This document shows positions 1-12,100 of a DNA stretch of 64,000 nt, piece by piece. The DNA lies in assembly GCA_964019055.1 (NCBI GenBank), contig OZ025208.1, positions 18,121,212-18,185,211 of the forward strand. Direction: 5' to 3'. Every line of letters begins with the position of its first letter. The first letter of the stretch is position 1. This stretch comes from Anthopleura xanthogrammica. Lineage: Eukaryota; Cnidaria; Anthozoa; Actiniaria; Actiniidae. The notes below the pieces were generated by a model. It was not told the DNA's origin. It saw only the letters and a list, made by a program, of their open reading frames with translations, and searched no databases. The translations under genes and the position numbers were made by a program.

Positions 1-28
1 AGACAGCAAGCTCTTGTTTGTTTTCTAG

Positions 29-3000
29 GAATATTATGATTTCCTGGTTTCCAGCAACTGTATACTTTACTGGGATGATCTACTCCGGTTCTGTTGCACT
101 GTCGAAGCTAGTAAGACACATTAATACTTTCCAGAATATAAGTTTACATATATTATTATCATTGTATTTGTTCATTATTTGTTCACTTTTCTTTCTTCTA
201 GCCTATACCTGTATTCTGTGTTCTACACTACATGACATTTATGTGGGTCTCATTAATAGAAACAATTCTACACAGAAAGGTAAGAAACAAATAAGTATTA
301 TAATGAGGTCTTATCAAACTAAAATTGGTATTGTTACATTCGTAATCCCCAGCGAATAACAAAACTCAAAGAGATTTCAAGTTTTTAAAATCAAATAATT
401 AAAAGTTCAAACATGTTTTGTGTTCTTTGACAGTTGGTATATAACAAAGCACTTATTGACTGGAACCTTGGGAAAGCAGTGTGTTTTGTTGTCCCTCAAC
501 AGTGATGTTTCCCTTGGCTATGCCTTGGAAAACATTGTATTCTCGGGACCACAAAACAAACTTTTTTCCCTTGGTCCCAGTCAGGAAGTGTTCACTGTTT
601 GAACCTTATATGCAGAGATTGTATTTAGATTGAGAAATTAATTTCAACACAAAGAAGGGAATTCAGGATGGTGTAATAGTAGTGCACTAACAACAAACAT
701 CTGATGTCTTGTCAACAAAGTTGGGGTACTAAATTCCAATTAAAGGTAGTTCGGGACCCTTGCAACTGAGCATCAATTTCACGCATCTTGTTTTTGATCA
801 TTTATCTAAGTGTTTTTGATGTTTCACCCTAATATTATGTAAATTTGGAACCACCTTCACAATCAACATAAAGATTTCTTGGATTTAGCTCTATTTCCGT
901 TGTAAAAACGAAGTTTGCCCGAACACATTCAAAATCTTATTGCCAGTTATCAGCTCTGTTTGTGTCATTTTGCAACAAAATGGTTCTTCACGAAAACTCA
1001 ATCTAGGAAAAGGAATTCAACTCTGAAGATTCTGAATTTGATTGGAATAGATTATACAGACATGAGTGAACAAAATGACTGACAAATACGTTTTAAGCGG
1101 TCATTAAGGTAATAGAACCCAGTCCCGTGTGGACATGAACGGTGATTTTTCCTCCGAGTTTGAAGATTCTTGACGCTAAATCTCATTTATTAGCAAGGTG
1201 ACCCCCTATTTTTATTTTAGATTTGAGTTTCTCATGTAAATTGTTTTCATAATATGAAATAAAAAATGCATCATTTTCGATGGAAAAATGTAGTAATTTT
1301 CACATTTTATATTCCATTATTGTCACGAAAGAGGATACATATCCCTCTTTTGCTTGACATATTTTTTGCTTCGATAGCTTCCAATGCGTAAATTTTATGT
1401 TAATGATATGTGAGATAAGGAAGGTTGTTTCCATAACAGTTATTTGTTTGTGTTCAACATTGAGAAAAAGTCTGAAAAAATACTTTTTTTGGTCAAGAAT
1501 TTGTTCAATTTTTGCGACAGAAAATACAAAAAACCTCCCTAGTCTACCCCCCTTTAATTCGAAAACGACCACGGTGACCCCCATTTTTTATTTCATTTTT
1601 GAGTTTCACCTATGAAGTTCTTTTCGTAGACAAAGTTTGAAAGAAAGTTTATTGCAGGATCTATGGGTCCCGAACCACCTTAACAGACCTTTTTGCTTTA
1701 CCATTTTTTCGACTTTGTGCACTCTAAAAACAATAGGTGAGATCAAAGATTGTACAGAATTTGAACATCTTTAGAACTTGAGCAAAAGATGCTTGTATTT
1801 CATTGTTTTTGAACAATAGTTGTAGTCAGTTCATGCTTTCAGCATACACAAGTGTTGTGCATTGGTATGGCCCGACTCATTGTTAATTACAACAAATTAT
1901 GAAATAGAAATACACATTAAAGAATAAGGACCACTATTATAACTAATTTGTCAAAAAACTCAAAAAATATATATTATTATATATCAATTATTATTATCTT
2001 GCTGATTGTCAGAAGATTGTTAAGAATCAAATTCTGTTCTTTTTTAGCCATTACAGGTTCTTCCAACTCTCTGGTAAGGAAGTTTGTCAGACTCTGTAAG
2101 CCATAATAATTTTATTATCCAAATGTCCAAATGAGATGGAAAAGATAATTGATATTTAGTAAGGATTTATTCTTATGCTTTCAAGTCTAGGTCTTGTTGG
2201 CATATCATCTTTTATCATTGCAAGATTAGATCCTCAGGTAACTGGTGTTATTATGCATAACTTGTATAGGAAATTGCACGACCTCGTGTACAATTTGGAA
2301 ATTAATAGGTACAAGTAATGTTTTGAAAGTTCTTGTAATTGCACAAGCCTTTAGGCGAGTGCCTATTAATTCCAAATTGTATGAGAAGGTCATGTGATTT
2401 TTTATTTATAGTTCACTGAACATAATTTTATAAAGACAAGTATGTCGAAGCGAAGGCATTCATCTGTCTCTTTGGCCAATTTTCTCCAACAAATTCTAAT
2501 TAAGGACAACTGAAATGCATAAAAAAAGATTTTTGTTTACACTCAAATTTGCCACTGTTGGCCCTGTTTCCATAGTGTTTCCATAGCGACTTAATTGGTA
2601 CCCCTACGGAGTACCTGCTAACGCTCTAATTGTACTGCTCTCGACCAATCAGAATCGAGAAATTTTGTCCAGAGTACTATAAGTAAAATAACAGTTATAA
2701 ATCTTGCATTCTGATTGGTTAGAAGTACATGCATTATGAGAGCATGCAGCACACTGGGCACTTCCTATCACTGTGTGTTTTAATTACTGCACACAGCATG
2801 CACATGTATTTTCTATGCGTATGGGGATTGTTGGCTGAGGATATTCAGTTAGTTATCAAAAAAATCATGGCTTTATTGGGGAATAACACAGACCTCAACC
2901 TTAATTATCATTTATCATATCATGCTCAATGGAATGTAATAACTGCCTAATAATGCAACTATTATCAGTTACAACTATGTATTTCATGGTCTTGTTCTGG

Positions 3001-5876
3001 AAATTCTGGCAAATAATGATTATAATTATGTCTTTATCAGTTTAACCGTATTGGTTACACATGGATGGTATTGCATTGTATCTTTTCTGGTAGGTTAATG
3101 TTGTTTACTACATTGTTTTATTCTAATTGTCTGAGCAACCTGATGGTTATGGAAATTCAAAGTGTAAAGTATCCATATTTGTTTATCATTCATAGTAATT
3201 AGTTTCTTCAGACCTGGTTTGGGCGTCGCGTTTCATATGTGCCAGGTCTGGTGCAAATGATTTCAGACAATAGGTTTGGCTTGTTTGCGTTGGATCCAGT
3301 GCATATGGGATTCGGCACCTAAATCGGGCCTAATTTCCGTGCCTCTAAGGGAAATGAAGCATATCATATATTTACATCTATATTTATCACATAATTTCTA
3401 TTTAGTTATCAGATTTGATATAATCTAATGTATTCAATTTTTTCATGCTTTTCTTTATATATATTGTCAATAACAATTTTATTGTAAATTAGCTCTGAAA
3501 ATCCCCATGGGGATGGGTTATTGTAAGTTCAACTGCTATCAATGGAAGCCAACGGTGCATTCAATTTTTGAGCTACTTTTATTCTTAAACATAATCATGA
3601 TGGTTTTGTTATTGAATTTAAAGGAATGTACCTGTATACAGAAAATTCTCTCAAGTATTTAAAACTAAGGTATGGATCATTGTCAAACTTATTAGAATTT
3701 CAGTCCTTTCCTCGAGTCCCCTTGTAAAAGAACAAAATAAACATGTTGATCTACTTAAAACCATTGCATAAATAGATTATATATATATGACTGTTTTATA
3801 TTACATGTTAATAAGATATGTTTTCCCAACAGTGAAATAAACAAAATATTTTACAACACTATATCCAGGTACGTTTTTCATTTAATTATTAACTTCTATG
3901 TTATCTCAACCCTAAAGACTGGGCTACTTTTGCATTTAGGAGGCACTTAATTATCCAGGGGGGGGGTCAGGGGGGTCCAGACCCCCTGTCTTACCTAAGG
4001 GACCATTGTTTGTTTTATCCTAAAATTTATTTAAAAACTTTGCATGAAGTATACATTTGGGCCCTCTCTCAACTTTTGGACCCCCCTGTCAACAAATTCC
4101 TGTATCCGCCCTTGCCTTGTACTATTATGCACTTTTCGTAAAGAATGTAATTATGAAATATCGTACTTCTTTCATTGCAGCATTGTAATTTTAATGGCTG
4201 TGTGTGTTGGTACAGGTAATTATATTGTAGCAATATATTTTTGTAACTATTACGTTTGTTGCTGTGTTATTAGTCCTCAAATTCTTCTAGTATATAATAG
4301 GAGGTAACCTAGGTAACCTAATCAGCAAGAACGTTAGGGTTGCATTTGAGACCTTCACAATTTTAATTTATAAACGCGGTTTTTTTAGTTCATGATTACT
4401 TGCTTCCAATGTTCTTTTGCTTTTTATTCTTTTCTTAATAGGTTAAGTCAGAAAGGAACAAAATGCTAATGAAAACTGATATTTATACTTCCAGGTGAAT
4501 TGTATAAAGTATTAGAATTTCCATTCCTGTATAATAGAGCATTTCATATTGGCTGCCTAGCGAGGTAATTATTATTATTTTGAAGGTAAAAAAGAACGTC
4601 AATTAATTTTGCCAAAAATATACACTTCATCTAAACAAGGAATTCAAAAGTGGAGGTATGGTTTATAATTTATTCCGTATCATTTATTTATTTTTAGTGG
4701 ACTTTTTGGTGCAGTGCTTAGTATTCAAGGAACTATTATTATGAACACCGAGTACAAATCGTCCGTACCGAATATCAATTGTATCAACAAGGTGCGTAAG
4801 TATGTGTAGTGATGTTATAGTATTTTTCTTGGGTAACTGGTTGGTCCTACACCAGATGTATCCGGGTTATTTTTATCAGGGTGGCACAGGGGTTACGCGT
4901 GACGCGTGATTCGGCCTCTTTTTAGACCGTGATTCGTGAAAATTCGTATTACACCCTAAATCCTTGTATCAAGGTTATTCATTAATCGTATTTCGTGATT
5001 TCATGAAAAAATTGCCCGTGATTCGTGATCGATACCTCCCCCCCCCCCCCCTCCCCCTATGCCACCTTGTTTTATGAGGGGATGGAATATAAGGAGGGTA
5101 GGAAATTAGCACGCAAGTTTCAACAATATTCCAAAACTGAAGACTGTATATCAATAAACGATTTGTAAAAGACTTTGGAAGAATTTATGGCGGTCACTCA
5201 CAGACAACAGTTTTATCATTTTGGTTTGATGACTGAACTTGTTAACGTTTCATTGTAAGTCACGAACTTGCAAGCAAAAGCTGTTTAGCAATTAAATAAC
5301 CTCTTGTGGAATTGTTACCACAATGTTATACTGCTGATCGCACTACGTTGCATTATGTGCTTGCAGTCATTTTCATACTATGCTGCAGTTTCTGAAGTGT
5401 ACCCATCTTACAACAACAGTGGAAACACTATCTAAAAATGTTGCAGAAAGTACTATTTCACTCCAAAAAAATATGTAATGTGTTATTGGTAGCCACATCT
5501 AACTTTGCCGTCTCTCCTTAAACATGGTTTAGATTGTTCTATCGAGTCTATCTCTTTTGGTCTTTCAAGCAGATTATACGACCAGTATGGCGTTAAGGTC
5601 AGTAATTCTGACCACTTTTAATACATCGTTCACAGCTACACAGTATTCAATCGATTGCGTTGTGTTTGACCAGTAAACAGATGTTTGGAAAGTGGTGAAT
5701 GATTTGCTTTTACAGTTATCATATAATTTAAAAGTATAGCATTATAAAAAATTGCTGTCTTTTTCTCTTTTTAAAGCATCATGGTGGGGCTTTTGAGTGG
5801 ATTTATTTATTGGAGCTCATTATCAAATGATGATCCTGTGCTAGATCCTCAAAATTTGCACATCACTGTGGATTGA
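29..5876 (+). CDS. TMEM241: TMEM241-like nucleotide-sugar transporter (3' part)
   Basis: Multi-pass membrane protein of the SLC35-like drug/metabolite transporter group. In vertebrates TMEM241 is a Golgi protein linked to UDP-GlcNAc transport. The 5' exons lie left of the window. Exons that join in phase are 29-110, 202-279, 2191-2237, 3041-3089, 3624-3669, 3833-3868, 4181-4215, 4495-4564, 4698-4795, 5573-5597 and 5777-5876 (stop TGA). Recognisable pieces are the LPIPVF segment after the first visible helix, RLDPQFNRIGYTW, the helix IVILMAVCVG, and VLEFPFLY followed by GCLASGLFG near the end, all in the family order. One or more short exons between 280 and 2190 are needed to restore phase; 2057-2073 is a candidate I could not confirm. 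The 25-nt exon at 5573 was chosen because only it keeps the last exon in frame. The family call is from recalled similarity, not a search. Confidence 0.8.
450..590. mobile_element. Small MITE with diverged terminal inverted repeats
   Basis: The two ends are inverted copies of each other: CACTTATTGACTGGAACC at the left, and its counterpart beginning CACTTCCTGACTGGGACC when the right end is reverse-complemented. It lies inside a TMEM241 intron and has no coding capacity. No target-site duplication is clear. Confidence 0.5.
740..1683. mobile_element. TTAA-flanked non-autonomous DNA transposon (~0.94 kb)
   Basis: TTAA at 740-743 is followed by AGGTAGTTCGGGACCC. The right end, read on the other strand, is GGTGGTTCGGGACCC and is followed by TTAA at 1680-1683. 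This is the arrangement of a TTAA-targeting DNA transposon (piggyBac-like or Sola3-like) without a transposase. The interior contains only short chance ORFs. It lies in a TMEM241 intron. The GGTRG start of the inverted repeat is shared with elements at 15014-15951 and 35625-37445. Confidence 0.7.
2265..2710. repeat. Dispersed repeat, related copy near 55.4 kb
   Basis: It contains a stretch with inverted partners around a GCACGACCTCG..CAATTTGGAA motif, followed by a CGACCAATCAGAATCGAG block. The same blocks recur at about 55425-55570, so this is a dispersed element in a TMEM241 intron. Boundaries are approximate. Confidence 0.45.
3205..3355. repeat. Dispersed GGCCTGGTTT-type repeat, diverged copies elsewhere
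   Basis: The stretch beginning ACCTGGTTTGGGCGTCGCG resembles 18432-18525 (GGCCTGGTTTAGACGTCG) and part of 57380-57460, including the shared phrase around CCTATTGTTTGA. It looks like a short interspersed repeat family. Boundaries are approximate. Confidence 0.35.
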
Positions 5877-5960
5877 TTATGGATGAATTAAGCAGTCTAG
5901 TCGAGAGAAGTCCGACAAAAAACCTATGACAAGAAAAGCAAACTCCAAACTCCGAGTAAC

Positions 5961-5966
5961 TTTATT
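5961..5966 (-). terminator. Possible poly(A) signal of CCDC73
   Basis: TTTATT on the plus strand gives AATAAA on the minus strand, 170 bp beyond the CCDC73 stop codon at 6136. It lies between the TMEM241 stop and that gene's own poly(A) signal, so the two 3' ends probably overlap. Confidence 0.4.
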
Positions 5967-6063
5967 GGTAATTATTTGAATAAGTGAACTGTAAAACATA
6001 TATTGATTTGCGGGATGTATGGACATCCAGAACTGACGATATTACAGACTGAGAAGTAAAAAT

Positions 6064-6069
6064 AATAAA
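6064..6069 (+). terminator. Possible poly(A) signal of TMEM241
   Basis: Canonical AATAAA lies 188 bp after the TMEM241 stop codon (5874-5876) in AT-rich sequence, just before the convergent CCDC73 stop at 6136. Confidence 0.5.
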
Positions 6070-6135
6070 TCTTTTATACTATATTGATTGTTGATGGTCG
6101 TATATATATATATATATGGTCAGGATGAGTGCTCG

Positions 6136-9100
6136 TTATGAATGTGAATCATCTGGGAATCTTCTTTTTCTACTTGTTGCCAGTCGTTCGTTATTGAGAA
6201 ACTGTTGAATTCTTTTAATTTGTTGACCCACGTCTTGACACTTGATCACAGTTTGTCCTTCCTCTTCATCTGAAAAAAGCTCTTGATCATCACTGTTACC
6301 ACTTGTACTGCATTTGTTATTGCCATTATATCCATCACTTTTCTTCTTGAAATTTTCTTCACATGATTTAGAAAGGCTAGTTCCATCGTTGCTTGATGAC
6401 ATTATATGGGCTAGTTTTGGTTCCATCTGCGCTTCTATTCCCTCACGACAAGACTGTTGTTCCTCTTTATCGGCGGCCTCCCGCATCTTAGTCTTGCAGT
6501 TCACATTTTGATAGATATTCGTCGACTTTGGCATTCCTGGGTACCCAATTTTTGTTTTCAACCCCTCTGGTAAGAGTGATTCGTTTTTTTCGCCTTCCAA
6601 CACGTTTTTGTCTAAACTCGGCAAGACATTAGTTAGTGATTCGTTTGTTGGTAAGTTGAACCGTAGTTTCTTGTAAACACGAGGGTTGATTCCTTGAGTG
6701 AGAGATTTATCACGGAGACAACTCTTTAAAGGGAATTTATTAGATATCACTGAGGTTGAAGTTTGGCTGGTTTGTTTGAATTTCATATTTTCTTCCTCCC
6801 TTCCTTCCATTTCTTCCTTCTTGGGTTGACTGAGAAGAGGCAAAATTGAAGAAACTGATTTGACTTGGACTGTCATGGAACACTTGATTTCCTGAAGCAA
6901 AATAAAATAAATATCCTTCAATATATGAGTATAACTCAGACTTTAGCAACCCCGACCGTCAACGTAGACTTAACCCTCTAAAAGTCTTGTGTATGCAGTC
7001 ATTTATACACCACAAATATACTGATTGCAGGGACGGCCGACCCAGGTTTTTTTTAGGAAGGGGGTGGCTGTTACAGCGTAACTCGCGCCAATACCACAGG
7101 AAACCTATAAAAGGCGTGAAAATGGTGGGAAAAAATCGGGTCTTGAATTGACGAAAATTATTTTGAGAACTTCGAGTAAACCGAGTGAATTAAGTTTATC
7201 AGGATTAATGTTTTCAGTTATGAATACATTTTTATATCATTTGTGCAAGGGGGGGGGGGGGGGGGTTGACTCACTAGTCACCTCCATCACCATGCAACTT
7301 GGGTCCGCCTCTGAAATAAGAACGTGTAATTTGTTGTAGAAAAAGCTGTATTTTATCACTCTAGTATACTTTGTCATTCCAGAAGGGGGACTTCCTGGAT
7401 TGTAGATCTTGCCCAGGAAACGTTATCATACAAATATTAGCCTTACCTTTCTTGTTTCCTGGGACGCTAGCTTTTTGTTATCGATCTTCACCAGAGACTC
7501 TGATGAGGAAGGAGTTGCTAGGAACTCTGGATTAACCTTTTCTATTTCACCGCTGACATTTTCGATGGACACGCCAATTTCATTACTTGTAGTCGTGATA
7601 TGTTGTGTGGTATCTGTTGATTCAACGCACTGTATCGTATCACTGTGGCCATTTACTGTACTGCTTTCTCTGTCTTCTCTAGATTCCAGAATTGATTCCT
7701 CGCCGTTATTGGCAACAGCAGTGATACTGTTGTTAGCAAGAACAGAAGTACTAACGATGATTACTTCTTTAGAATCCCCCGCCAATGTTACATCCCTCTT
7801 GTCATCAAGAGCTACACTGTTAGCTCCAGTAGTACCAGCGATAGATTCTGCAGATGACATTGGCAAATTCACATTCTCTATGCAATAAGTAGTATTTGCG
7901 CTTAAACCTGGAAGGATGTGTTCCTTCTCTGCTTTGAGTTCTTCTTTATTTCTGGCACCTATTAAACAAACAAATGATATAAGGTACAAGGCCAATTTTG
8001 GGAACGATTCGCTGCACAGATTCACCACTTAGTTGCATGTTGCAAAAAAAAAAAAAAAAAAAAATTCATACATCTCGATTACGCAGGCTACGTTAACTAC
8101 TGAAAACATGCATGCGCTAAACGAAATCACTGGTTGTTTTTAGTTAAGTGTGTCAATATGATTAGTGCATGCTATCATTTGAGCGAGGAACTTTATTATC
8201 AAAAAGAACGCCGCAAAAGAAAAATGCAGAAATTAGAAAACCACTAACTTTGGATATTATACGTGTTTTCCTCTTCTTCTATAAACTGAACCTGTGGTAA
8301 GACCAAAACAGCATATTACAACACAACCAAGTAAAGCCTGGTTCATGCACACAAGCAACGCCATGCAAACGCAAATCCAAGCAAAATTACCGTGTGAACT
8401 ATAGCAACGAAAATGCAAGGAATGGAAACTTTTCAAGTTCATTTTCTTGTGCTTGAAAACGGAAAAGCAAACCCATGCATGCAAAATAACGTGTTAACTA
8501 CAGGAACGCAAACTCAAGACCAAAAAATGATTTGGATGTAAAAAAGTACTTATTTAGTAAAAAATTATACTACCTACGTATTCGCGTATCACATTATGAA
8601 CATTGCTTGCATTTGCGTTGCTCGTGTGAACCAGGCTAACTTCACTCTCACAGACACCTGAATTGATACCGTATAACATCGCTGATACATTGCTTTGAGA
8701 AATGGCGATGTTAAGTCGTTTTTATTAGTCATTGTATATATTAGGATGAAAAAGTATTACTTACATGTGAAAGCCCATCCGTTTGTGTCAATTGAGAATT
8801 TCGATTAGCTTCTTTGTGTTTAATTTGATTGTTTGTTTCAGTCAAATTAACTTCGAGCTCCTCTGCCTTTTGTTCTATAGCTGCAAACTTTTCTTTCCAA
8901 TCTTTGACATAATTTGATTCTTCCAAGACCTGAAGTCTGCTCGTTGCTAACTGTTTTTGCAGGTCATGTATCTTTGATAGCGTAAAAGAAAAAATGAATA
9001 ATTTATTTACCAGGACCTTATTACAAGGATGTTGAGCTACCCTCGCTTGTTTGATGTCTGATACCCCGTTTGTCTTGGTAGTAGTAGAACAAACCCGTGC

Positions 9101-12100
9101 GTATCGCTAATTTTTACTATATACCACGTCCAAAAGTAGTGTTAGTCTGCCTGGAAAAAGCCGCTTTGGCAAGGTCGTTACTGAATAGAAATGCGCACAA
9201 CATATCCTTCTTGGAAGCTAGCCTTTCAAAAAAAAATTAAATATACGCTCCTTTAGATTTTCTTCGATCCCGACGGACTAAATAACACTGAAATGAACAA
9301 ACCGCATACAACTACTACAGTCAGCGGCAAAAACACGTACCCAATGAATAGCAATTTATATACCTGGTTTTGATAGTCAGCTTTCATCTTTTCTAACAGT
9401 AATGATGTATCCGCCAAGGCTTCAGCCTTTTCTTTTTCACTGCATAGTAATTTATCCATTTCGTTTTTCATTTCCTCAATGTGTTGGCCAAGTTTGCAGT
9501 TGTTATCCTCTAGCGTGTTATGCGCATGCGTCAACGATTCATAACGTGATTTAACGTCGACAAGTTCTTTGTCTTTTTCTTCTTTCTACTCCAAAGAAAA
9601 TACATTGTTTGATCAGGGAGGTGGGAGGGAGATGGAGATGAAACTGAATAAATTATCGAAAATGGAGCGTTCTGATTGGCTAAGAGCCACCTCTTCCGAA
9701 ACAGATGTTCCGTACGGTCTAGCGCCAAAGTTTGAATGTCCAAATGTTGAGTCGGGTATCTACGATGACATAGATTATTCGAAAATTGTCCATGAAAAGT
9801 ATATACAAAGCAAGACATACAGCAACAACACAATTTTGAAGGTAAGGCAAAATATTTGTACAAAATCTGTGTTGATAAATGATGTTTTTAGCTGGTTAAT
9901 GGACAAGACAGCTGGTTTATTGACGGCTTTGCGACAAGTGCATATTAAGATATATTTGTGTCAAGTGTCCCACCTCCCTGGTTTGATGGTAAGGCATTTT
10001 AAGAAATGTTTCATAGCTAGACCTAAATAACTGATAGCTGAGACATCCTAAAATACAAATCAATGCATTCAGTGGAATTCAATTCACTCACCTCTGTGCT
10101 CCATGTTGTGAGTTTTTCCGCAGTCTCATGTTGCATTGTTTCATGAGACTTCGTCAGTTCCCCCACTTCCTTTTTCAAGTTTACACACTCCGATTTCACT
10201 TCATCTAACTCAAACTGAGCCAATGATTCTAACTCGCTGTGTTTATTAGCTATGCCCACGTGTCTGTCGACCAAATTGTGCGCTTCCTTCAATGAATCTA
10301 TTAGATTCTGTGAAACCAATTGAAAACAATTTGAGTATATGAAATGGCCGGCTCATCAGCTTACTGACTCTCAGTCTTGACGTTACCCTAACCCTATAGA
10401 AGCAGATAAAATGAGATTGGACAAAGAACGCCGGAAATGGAGATTATGATTCAACTCTTTCATATATACAGTCATTCAGTCAAAAAGGTTGTTCTGTGAA
10501 AAAAGACCAAAAGAAGTATCACGTGATGATTTGTTTATTTGTTTTAAACGATATAGACTGTGGTTTCAAACTGTATAATGAGTAGCAATGAATAGAGAAT
10601 AATAATAATTAACTCTACTTATAAAATGATTGCTGGTATCAAGCATTTAGAGTGAGTGTATTATACGTATCACGTGACATTTCTTTTGGTCTCAGTAAAT
10701 GTCTCTTGGTGGACAACATTAATTACAATGAAGGTATATGAAGTTACCTTATTGTCTTTTCGAGCTTCGTTAAGTTGACTTTGAAGGTGACGGCAGAGTT
10801 CTGCTTGCTTAGATAATATCATAAACGAAAAACTTTAGTTATTCAAGGCCAGGATTGATAGATGTGCACATTGTTGAAAAGCCGGGAGTAAAACTTACCA
10901 TTCTGAAATCCTTTTCGTTTTGTTCGCTAATACGTCCATTGTCTTCAGCAGTTCTTAGCGATGCTTTAAGATTTTCGACTAATATCTTTAAACTAGCCAT
11001 TTCATGTTGCTTGGACTCCAGTCCTTGTTTGTATGAATTCAGCTGACATTTTTGATGCTCATTGTAGTAAGAAAGTTTTTTGTGCAATCGAACAGCTGCT
11101 CCAACTGGACAAGAGATATAAAACGCTCAACAGATGGAATCTAACAGTACGGTGTATGCCAATCTTAGAAGTGGTATTCATGAATATTTTGCATGTTTAT
11201 ACACATTTCATTTCACTCACCGTTTATTTCTACTTGATTTACCAAATCAAAGGCCTCGTGCGTTTGTGATATTGCTTCATGATATTTCTTTTCAATCTCT
11301 GTCAACTGTTTTACGTGATGTTCTCGAGCTATCGCTTGAATTTGCAGTTCCCGGTCCTTAAGTTCCATCAACGAAGGAAAACATAACGCGTGGATGATGA
11401 GTGTATAGTATAGCATATGAAATAAAAAATAAATGAATAAAAACAGAACAAAACAAAATGCTGAAATACCCAGCAATAACTGACTTTGTTTTTTTATTAG
11501 AGAGGGGGGCTTAATAGAGGATTTACGGTAGTACAGTAATAAAATAACTGATCGATGATTGAAGTCTGATAAATGCCCTTTTGTTCTGTCAAAGTATATT
11601 ATGGTCTAAGTTCAACTTACCAATTCACTTGCCCTTTTCTCGATACTATATTTAGCAAGCTAAAGAGTTTTGGGAGAAAGACAGCTTCAGATCAGGAAAT
11701 ATACTATAGTCTAGTCAAGGGTTGATTAAAGAATATCCCTATCACGGAGCTATGCTGAGCCTACATCTGTACATGATCATTAAAAGTACTTACATGGAGA
11801 GCTCTTATTTCATCTTTTAGCTGATTCATCTCCTTCATACTGCACTGCACAGCAAGATCATCCTTAGCCTTCCATGCAATCGTACAAACATTTACGCAAT
11901 AAAGAAGATGATCAGTTTCAATTCAAAATATATCATTCTTATTATACCTACCATTTTAGTATCCAAAATATAACGTACCTTGTCTATTTCATGTTGATGC
12001 AATCTTTCTTCAAACTGTATGAAAGAAGGGAAAAGGAAATGTTTTTAAACAACAATATTGACGCTTCATAGGTGCAGGCCGGCCACTGACCGCTAAGGAA

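Noticed and set aside
420..602. Small coding exon of TMEM241
   Set aside because: The segment is covered by MITE inverted repeats and its frame does not join the neighbouring exons in phase.
9569..10030. 153-codon plus-strand ORF as a nested gene
   Set aside because: Most of it lies inside the hAT-like element in a CCDC73 intron, it overlaps the 9364-9585 exon antisense, and it shows no recognisable domain.
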